From positions 1-15,222 of the forward strand of contig CADEGS010000098.1 in the NCBI GenBank assembly GCA_902826945.1: a DNA stretch of 15,222 bases. The letters run 5' to 3'. The position numbers were made by a program, and so were the translations under genes. The notes under the pieces are model-generated. The model saw only the letters and a program-made list of their open reading frames with translations, was not told the origin of the DNA and ran no database searches. Below are positions 10,312 through 15,222 of this stretch, piece by piece (within the stretch, counting starts at the first letter, position 1; each line of letters begins with the position of its first letter). This DNA comes from an uncultured bacterium. Its GTDB lineage: Bacteria > Planctomycetota > UBA1135 > GCA-002686595.

Positions 10312-12251
10312 CCGAGCTGCTCGGGATCCGCCGCGCGTTCCTGGCGGGCCTGGTGCCGCCGCCGCGCGTGACCGTGTCCGAGTGGGCCGAGCGGAACCGC
10401 GCGCTGACGAGCGAGGGCTCGAGCGAGCCCGGCCCCTGGCGGAACGAGCGGTTCCCCTTCCTGGTCGAGATCATGGACTCGCTCTCGGCGCACTCAGGCG
10501 TCGAGCGCGTGGTCTTCATGAAGGGCTCGCAGGTCGGCGGGACCGAGGTCGGCCTGAACCTCGTCGGCTACACGATCGCGCACCACCCCGCGCCGATCAT
10601 GCACGTGATGCCGAGCGAGAAGGTGCAGAAGCGCGGCTCGCTGCAGCGCCTCGACGCGCTGCTCGCGTGCGACACCCTGCGGGGCCTCGTCGCCGAGAAA
10701 AAAGGCCGCGAGCCCGGGAACACGGCGCTCCTCAAGGTCTTCCGCGGCGGCATGCTCGCGCTCGCGACCGCGAACAGCGCGAGCGACCTGCGCAGCATGC
10801 CCGCGCGCGTCCTGATCCTGGACGAGATCGACGCCTTCCCCCGCGAGATCCCCGGCGAGGGCGACCCGGTCGACCTGGCCGAGCGCGCCACGCGCACGTT
10901 CGGGTCGTCGGGGCGCATGCGGAAGCTCTTTTACCTCTCGACGCCGACCGAGGAGGGCCGCGGGATCGCGCCGCTCTTCGCCGCGACGGATCGCCGCTAC
11001 TACCACGTGCCCTGCCCGTTCTGCGGCGCCGAGCAGCGCCTCGAGTGGCCGCGGCTGCGCTGGGAGAAGCGCGACGACGCCGCGGGGCCCGAGACCGCGC
11101 GCGAGCTAGAGGAGGGGGCGCGGCCGGTCTGGTACGAGTGCTCGGGCTGCGAGCGGCGGATCGAGGAGTGGCACAAGGGGACGATGCTCGCGGCCGGCCG
11201 CTGGATCCCCGAGGCGCCGGAGCTGTCGGGCCGCACGCGCGGCTACGCGCTCTCGGCCCTCTACTCGCCGCTCGGGCACTACTCCTGGCGCCAGGCCGCG
11301 GCCGCGTGGGTCAAGGCGCAGGGGAACGAGCCCAAGCTCCGCGCGTTCGTGAACCAGACGCTCGGCGAGACGTTCCGGTCGAGGATCGAGCCCCCCGAGT
11401 GGGAGAAGCTCTACCGGCGGCGCGAGACGTACGCGACGGGGATCGTCCCCGAGGGCGCGTACGTGCTGACCGCCGGCGTCGACGTGCAGGAGGACCGGAT
11501 GCACGTCGAGCTCGTCGCCTGGGGCCCGGGCCTCGAGAGCTGGTCGGTGCGGTACTTCGTGATCCCCGGCCAGGTCGAGCGACCCGAGCCCTGGGCGGCG
11601 CTCTCGCTCGAGCTCCGCGGGCTCTACCCCCTCGAGGTCGAGCCCCGCGTGCGGCTCCCGATCCAGGCCTGCTGCATCGACTCCTCGGCCTTCACGGCGA
11701 CGGTCTACGCCTGGGTCGCGCAGGAGCGCCGGCCGTTCCTCTTCGCGATCAAGGGCGACGACCGCCTGCGCTCGGTGGTCGGCATCCCCCGCTCGGCCGA
11801 CACCGAGATCGCGGGCCCGGTGCGCGGCCGCCGGCGCGGCGTCCAGGTCTGGCCCGTCGGCGTCAACGTCCTGAAGGAGGAGCTCTACGGGCACCTGCGC
11901 CTCGAGCCCCCGATGCGCGAGGACGAGGTCTTCCCCCCGGGCTACTGCCACCACCCCGAGTACCCCGAGGCCTACTTCCTGGAGCTCACCGCCGAGGCGC
12001 TGGCGCAGCGCATGGTGCGGGGCTACCGTCGCGTCGAGTGGGTCAAGATCCGACCACGGAACGAGGCGCTCGACTGCCGGGTCTACGCGCGCGCCGCGGC
12101 CGAGCTGCTCGGCCTCTCGCGCCGCTCGCCCGAGGAGTGGGAGGAGATCGCGCGCGCGACGCTCTCGGGGCTCTTCTCGCCGGCGGGGACGAGCGAGCCG
12201 CGGGGCCGGCCGGCGCCGAGGGGCGCGGACGACTGGTGGGGCAACCGCTGA
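10308..12251 (+). CDS. Terminase large subunit, GpA family
   Basis: The GTG at 10308 overlaps the small-subunit stop (GTGA) and gives 647 residues, close to lambda gpA (641). The ATPase domain has the variant Walker A KGSQVGGTE (72-80), Walker B VLILDEID (168-175) and the coupling motif STPT (211-214). A zinc-finger-like insertion has CPFC (236-239) and CSGC (278-281). The nuclease domain shows GVDVQEDRMHVELVAW (390-405) with Asp392 and ACCIDSS with Asp458, candidate metal-binding acids. The enzyme translocates DNA into the prohead and cuts it at the packaging site. The family call is firm; cos rather than headful packaging is implied only by similarity to the lambda type. Confidence 0.95.
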   Translation: MTELLGIRRAFLAGLVPPPRVTVSEWAERNRALTSEGSSEPGPWRNERFPFLVEIMDSLSAHSGVERVVFMKGSQVGGTEVGLNLVGYTIAHHPAPIMHVMPSEKVQKRGSLQRLDALLACDTLRGLVAEKKGREPGNTALLKVFRGGMLALATANSASDLRSMPARVLILDEIDAFPREIPGEGDPVDLAERATRTFGSSGRMRKLFYLSTPTEEGRGIAPLFAATDRRYYHVPCPFCGAEQRLEWPRLRWEKRDDAAGPETARELEEGARPVWYECSGCERRIEEWHKGTMLAAGRWIPEAPELSGRTRGYALSALYSPLGHYSWRQAAAAWVKAQGNEPKLRAFVNQTLGETFRSRIEPPEWEKLYRRRETYATGIVPEGAYVLTAGVDVQEDRMHVELVAWGPGLESWSVRYFVIPGQVERPEPWAALSLELRGLYPLEVEPRVRLPIQACCIDSSAFTATVYAWVAQERRPFLFAIKGDDRLRSVVGIPRSADTEIAGPVRGRRRGVQVWPVGVNVLKEELYGHLRLEPPMREDEVFPPGYCHHPEYPEAYFLELTAEALAQRMVRGYRRVEWVKIRPRNEALDCRVYARAAAELLGLSRRSPEEWEEIARATLSGLFSPAGTSEPRGRPAPRGADDWWGNR

Positions 12252-12415
12252 ACGTCTCCGCCTGCCCCCACGAGCGCCGCGTGGCCGAGCGCCTCGAGCC
12301 GCTCGTGCCGCGCTGGGGCCTGTCCTTCGTGGTCCAGCGCTGCGCGGCCTGCGGCGTCGAGCTCTGCGGCGACGCCCGCTGGCCGCTCACCACCGAGCCC
12401 ACGTTCACCGGCTGA
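12236..12415 (+). CDS. Tiny Cys/His protein between terminase and gpW (59 aa)
   Basis: The frame stays open far upstream as a shadow of the terminase gene. I choose the GTG at 12236, which overlaps the terminase end by 16 bases; a CTG at 12248 (CTGA overlap) is an alternative. The protein has CPH (Cys10, His12), then VQRCAACG with Cys36 and Cys39, and Cys44, a plausible zinc site. Its VQRCAxC motif resembles that of the small protein at 8299-8511. I do not recognise a family. A GAGGGG near its end can serve as ribosome binding site for the gpW-like gene. Confidence 0.55.
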   Translation: MGQPLNVSACPHERRVAERLEPLVPRWGLSFVVQRCAACGVELCGDARWPLTTEPTFTG

Positions 12416-12430
12416 GGGGCCGCCCGACCA

Positions 12431-12649
12431 ATGGCCTACACGGTCCAGGACCTCGAGCGCGTCGAGCGCGCCCTCGCGACGGGCGCCCTCTCGATCGAGA
12501 GCGAGGGCAAGCGCGTCACCTACCGCTCGCAGCGCGAGCTGGTGCAGCTCGCCGCGACGATCCGGGCCGAGCTCGGGATCGCGCCGGGCGCCCCGGTGCG
12601 GCTGATCTACGCCGAGACGGACAAGGACCTGGGTCGGGGGGTGCCGTGA
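12431..12649 (+). CDS. Head-tail joining protein, gpW-like
   Basis: A 72-residue protein with the layout of lambda gpW (68 residues): an N-terminal helix (TVQDLERVERALATG), a beta hairpin (ALSIESEGKRVTYRS) and a second helix (RELVQLAATIRAELG), followed by a short tail. gpW acts late in head assembly, sealing the filled head and forming the site for tail attachment. The position between the large terminase and portal genes is the same as in lambda (A-W-B), which strengthens the call. GAGGGG at 12414-12419 lies 11 bases upstream of the ATG. The stop overlaps the portal GTG. Confidence 0.85.
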   Translation: MAYTVQDLERVERALATGALSIESEGKRVTYRSQRELVQLAATIRAELGIAPGAPVRLIYAETDKDLGRGVP

Positions 12650-14304
12650 GCCCGGCCGCGCGCGCGACCGACGCCGGCCGCTCGCCGCTCGCCTCGAGCC
12701 GGCTCGACCGCGCGATCGAGCGCTACTTCCCCGCCTGGGGCGCCTCGCGCCTGCGCCACCGGGTCGAGCTCGAGGTCGCGCGCCGCTCCTACGAGGGGGC
12801 CGCGAACACCCGACGCACGAGCGGCTCCTGGAACCAGCTCTCGGGCTCGGCCGTGACCGACGTCGGCTGGGCGCTCGAGCGCCTGCGCGCGCGCTCGCGC
12901 CACCTGTGCGCGAACAGCGAGTGGGCGACGAGCGGCGTCGGCGCCAACGTCGAGCGCACGATCGGCGCCGGCGTGCGCCCGACCGCCGAGGACTCCGCGC
13001 CGACCGTGCGCGCGCGGATCGGCGACCTCTGGCGCCGGCTCATGGTCGACTCGTTCTCGATCGACCCCGAGGGCCGCTCGAACGTCTACTCGCTCCAGGC
13101 GCAGGCCTTCCGCGCGGCGCAGGCCTCGGGCGAGTGCCTGATCGTGCGCCGCGTCGTCCGCCCGAGCGCCGAGCACCCACTGCCGCTCATGCTCGTGCTC
13201 CTCGAGGGCGACCAGCTCGACGTATCGCGGAACGACGGGACCTTCGTCGACGTCCTCGAGCGCCGGCGCGAGACGGTCGTGATCCAGGGCGTCGAGTACG
13301 ACCGCGAGGGGCGCCGCTCGGGCTACTGGATCCTCCCCGAGCACCCCGGCCAGGCGGGCGGGTACGGCTACGACCACCCGCGGCTCGGCCGGTTCCAGGA
13401 CCGGCAGATCGTCGGCGGCCGCGGCAGCCTGCAGTCGTTCCGCATCGACGCGCGCGACGTGATCCACGTCGGCCGCGTGGACCGACCCGGCCAGGTCCGC
13501 TACATCCCCTGGCTCGCCCCCTGCCTCGTGCACCTGCACGACCTGGACGAGCTCATGGACGCCCGGCTCGTGCGCGAGAAGGTCGCGGCGTGCTTCGCGG
13601 CCTTCATTTACCAGGACCCCTCGAACCCCTACGCGGGGAACCCGCTCGGGGCCACGCTCCAGAACCCCTCCGCCGACCCGGCCGGGCCGCCCGAGGACCT
13701 CACGCGCCTGAAGCCCGGCCTGCTCGCGCACCTGCGCCAGGGCGAGCGCATCGACATCGCGCAGCCACCCGAGGTCTCCGGGTGGGAGGAGATCGCGAGG
13801 ACCGAGCTCCGCGCGATCGCCGTCGCGCTCGGGTGCACCTACTCGGAGCTCTCGGGCGACTACTCGCAGGCGAGCTACAGCTCGCACCGCGCGGCGCAGG
13901 TCGACCGCATGCGGACGATCGTCGGCTGGCGGCGCGACATCGTCCTGCCCCTCCTGTGCTCGCGCCTGTGGGCGTGGTTCTGCGAGGCGGCCGTGCTCGG
14001 GGGGCTCGCGACGCGCGGCTGCCGCGCCTCGTGGACGTTCCCGCGGCGCGAGATGATCGACCCGGAGAAGGAGATCCGGGGCCTCGTCGCCGAGGTCCGC
14101 GCCGGCTTCCGCACCTGGGGGGACGCGGTCGCGGCGAACGGCCTCGACCCCGACGAGGTCCTCCAGCAGCTCGCGCGCGAGGCCGACCGCATGGACGAGC
14201 TCGACCTGCACCTGACGACCGACCCCCGCGCGGAGGGGTTCCAGCAGGGCGAGACGGACCCCGCCAGGCCGCGCGCCGACCCCCAGGGCGCGGCCGAGGA
14301 CTAG
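12646..14304 (+). CDS. Phage portal protein, lambda family
   Basis: The GTG overlaps the gpW-like stop (GTGA); 552 residues against 533 for lambda gpB. Family landmarks include ARRSYEGAANTRRTSGSW (45-62), the segment YWILPEHPGQ (227-236), DVIHVGRVDRPGQVRYIPWL (271-290) and LSGDYSQASYSSHRAA (402-417). The last is typical of the lambda-type portal. The C-terminal 50 residues are acidic and Pro/Gln-rich, probably disordered. The portal forms the ring at the special vertex through which the terminase drives DNA. No truncation is seen. A 48-base gap separates it from the protease gene. Confidence 0.95.
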   Translation: MSPAARATDAGRSPLASSRLDRAIERYFPAWGASRLRHRVELEVARRSYEGAANTRRTSGSWNQLSGSAVTDVGWALERLRARSRHLCANSEWATSGVGANVERTIGAGVRPTAEDSAPTVRARIGDLWRRLMVDSFSIDPEGRSNVYSLQAQAFRAAQASGECLIVRRVVRPSAEHPLPLMLVLLEGDQLDVSRNDGTFVDVLERRRETVVIQGVEYDREGRRSGYWILPEHPGQAGGYGYDHPRLGRFQDRQIVGGRGSLQSFRIDARDVIHVGRVDRPGQVRYIPWLAPCLVHLHDLDELMDARLVREKVAACFAAFIYQDPSNPYAGNPLGATLQNPSADPAGPPEDLTRLKPGLLAHLRQGERIDIAQPPEVSGWEEIARTELRAIAVALGCTYSELSGDYSQASYSSHRAAQVDRMRTIVGWRRDIVLPLLCSRLWAWFCEAAVLGGLATRGCRASWTFPRREMIDPEKEIRGLVAEVRAGFRTWGDAVAANGLDPDEVLQQLAREADRMDELDLHLTTDPRAEGFQQGETDPARPRADPQGAAED

Positions 14305-14335
14305 GGTCGAACCCTTGGAACGGGGGGCCCGCTCC

Positions 14336-14357
14336 GGCATGCTCGCGCGGGCATGCC
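14336..14357 (+). promoter_or_regulatory. Hairpin containing the protease start codon
   Basis: GGCATGC (14336-14342) pairs perfectly with GCATGCC (14351-14357) around an 8-base loop. The right arm contains the ATG at 14353. The left arm also carries an ATG (14339) opening a 9-codon frame that overlaps the true start. The structure could hold down translation of the protease. Confidence 0.4.
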
Positions 14358-15222
14358 CCAGGCGGTGAAGCCCCAGCGCCGGCGCGGCGCCGCGGCGCCG
14401 AGCTCGATCGAGGCGCCCCTGCGCCTCGGCCGCGCCCTGATCGACCCGCAGACGGTCGACCGGGAGGCGCGCACGATCGAGGCCGAGTTCACGACCGGCG
14501 AGCGCGGCTTGCGCGACGACATCGTGCCGGGCGAGCTCGTCTACGAGGAGCTCGACGTCTCGCCGGGCGCGCTCGTCCTCGACCTCCTGCGCGCCGGCGC
14601 GCCCGTGACCAACGGGCACACCCGCTCGTGGCGCATGGAGCTCGACGTCGTCCTCGGCGTGGTCGAGGATGCCTGGTTCCCCGGCGGCGGCGGCCTGCCC
14701 CGCGTGCGGATGCGGTTCTCGGACCGAGACGAGGAGGTCGACGGGTACTGGCGCGACATCGCGGCCGGGATCATCCGCCAGGTGTCGCCGGGCTACCTGA
14801 TCCACGAGCTCCGCGACGTCACGCCCGCCGGCTCGCGATACCGCGTGCTGCGCGCGACGCGCTGGGAACCCTACGAGATCGCCTTCACCCCGGTGGCGTT
14901 TGACCGGGGAGCCCGAACCCGCTCGCGGACGAGCGGGGGACGCAACGGGTCGGTGGACCTCGACGGCGCGCTCGCGCGCGCCCGAGCCCTCGCGACGACC
15001 CGCACCGTGGCCCGGATTCACTGGAGCGAGTCGACGATGGACCCCGAAGAGATCGAGACCGAGGGCCAGGCGCAGGGCGCCACCCCCACGACCGGCGCCG
15101 CGGCCGCGGCCGCGCGCGGCCAGAACCAGCCGGGGAGCAGCGCGACTCCGGCCTCCCCGCCGGCGAACCAACCGAGCGCACCCCCGGCCGAGCCCGCGGT
15201 GAGGCCGGAGTCGCGCTGCTCC
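14353..15222 (+). CDS. Prohead protease, HK97/U35-like, 3'-truncated (possible capsid fusion)
   Basis: The ATG at 14353 is the first usable start after the portal stop; the frame is open to the window end (290 codons). The protease domain covers about residues 25-190: TIEAEFTTGERGLRDD (41-56), the catalytic-His candidate in APVTNGH (His89), MRFSDRDEEVDGYWRDI (120-136), the catalytic-Ser candidate in IRQVSPGYLI (Ser145), and WEPYEIAFTPVAFDRGARTR (171-190), a recognisable end of the U35 domain. It would cleave scaffold and capsid proteins inside the prohead. After residue 225 comes an Ala/Pro/Gln-rich linker. This longer design resembles the known protease/major-capsid fusion proteins, but the capsid part is not visible. 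The last seven codons lie in the terminal inverted repeat and may be artefactual. Confidence 0.83.
   Translation, partial: MPQAVKPQRRRGAAAPSSIEAPLRLGRALIDPQTVDREARTIEAEFTTGERGLRDDIVPGELVYEELDVSPGALVLDLLRAGAPVTNGHTRSWRMELDVVLGVVEDAWFPGGGGLPRVRMRFSDRDEEVDGYWRDIAAGIIRQVSPGYLIHELRDVTPAGSRYRVLRATRWEPYEIAFTPVAFDRGARTRSRTSGGRNGSVDLDGALARARALATTRTVARIHWSESTMDPEEIETEGQAQGATPTTGAAAAAARGQNQPGSSATPASPPANQPSAPPAEPAVRPESRCS
15134..15222. repeat. Perfect 21-bp inverted repeat at the window end
   Basis: Bases 15202-15222 are the exact reverse complement of 15134-15154, with 47 bases between. The right arm stops exactly at the last base. If the window end is a contig end, a fold-back chimera is a likely cause; otherwise it is a large stem-loop inside the protease gene. 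Confidence 0.85.

Noticed and set aside
9944..12415. 823-codon + strand frame overlapping both terminase genes
   Set aside because: The part before 12236 is a low-complexity Arg/Ala/Pro shadow of the terminase frames. Only the last 60 codons (from the GTG at 12236) are kept as a possible gene.
12607..15171. 854-codon minus-strand frame opposite portal and protease
   Set aside because: It is antisense to two well recognised structural genes and has no recognisable motifs.
1..15222. Terminal direct repeats (circular or terminally redundant genome)
   Set aside because: The first and last bases share only a short similar string (gctctgctcc against gcgctgctcc), and open frames run off both ends, so the window is a fragment.

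Overview
The window looks like part of a tailed double-stranded DNA bacteriophage (or prophage) genome, most likely a siphovirus. Its DNA is very GC-rich (by eye above 70%), codon third positions are almost always G or C, and every confidently called gene is on the + strand. Neighbouring genes usually overlap by 4 bases (ATGA, GTGA or TTGA), and GTG starts are common. The host cannot be named. A lipobox protein at 8493-8816 fits a Gram-negative high-GC host such as a myxobacterium-like or other proteobacterial lineage, but this is inference. No integrase, repressor, tRNA, rRNA, CRISPR array or insertion sequence was seen.

Left part (1-4921) is an early or middle-type operon. It holds the end of a uracil-DNA-glycosylase-like protein, a small unknown, a four-cysteine zinc-ribbon protein, a 627-residue ParB-like protein, a phage J-domain (DnaJ-like) protein, three small unknowns and a very acidic protein with a small C-terminal beta-barrel-like domain. 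A perfect 13-bp stem-loop at 4933-4966 follows.

The next unit (5027-7971) has two genes between two strong hairpins: a tail or head-tail completion-like protein and a 747-residue protein of unknown function with a beta-rich N-terminal half and a helical-toroid-like C-terminal half. After the second hairpin (8022-8060) comes a short cluster: an Acb2/Tad1-hairpin-family protein (anti-CBASS/anti-Thoeris cyclic-nucleotide sponge), a small CxxC protein and a lipoprotein.

An approximately 530-bp stretch (8817-9346) has no convincing + strand gene. It holds 10-bp-spaced short repeats, a 34-bp tandem duplication with small hairpins and long C-runs, an inverted repeat overlapping a possible promoter, and a perfect 14-bp stem-loop. 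It lies upstream of the small terminase, separated from it by one small gene, so it is a good candidate for the packaging (cos/pac) and late control region.

Right part (9347-15222) is a lambda-like packaging and head module: a small unknown, Nu1-like small terminase, GpA-like large terminase, a tiny Cys/His protein, gpW-like head-tail joining protein, lambda-family portal, and a prohead protease of the HK97 (U35) type that runs off the window. The final 21 bases are the exact reverse complement of bases 15134-15154. This may be a contig-end artefact, so the last codons of the protease should be treated with caution.
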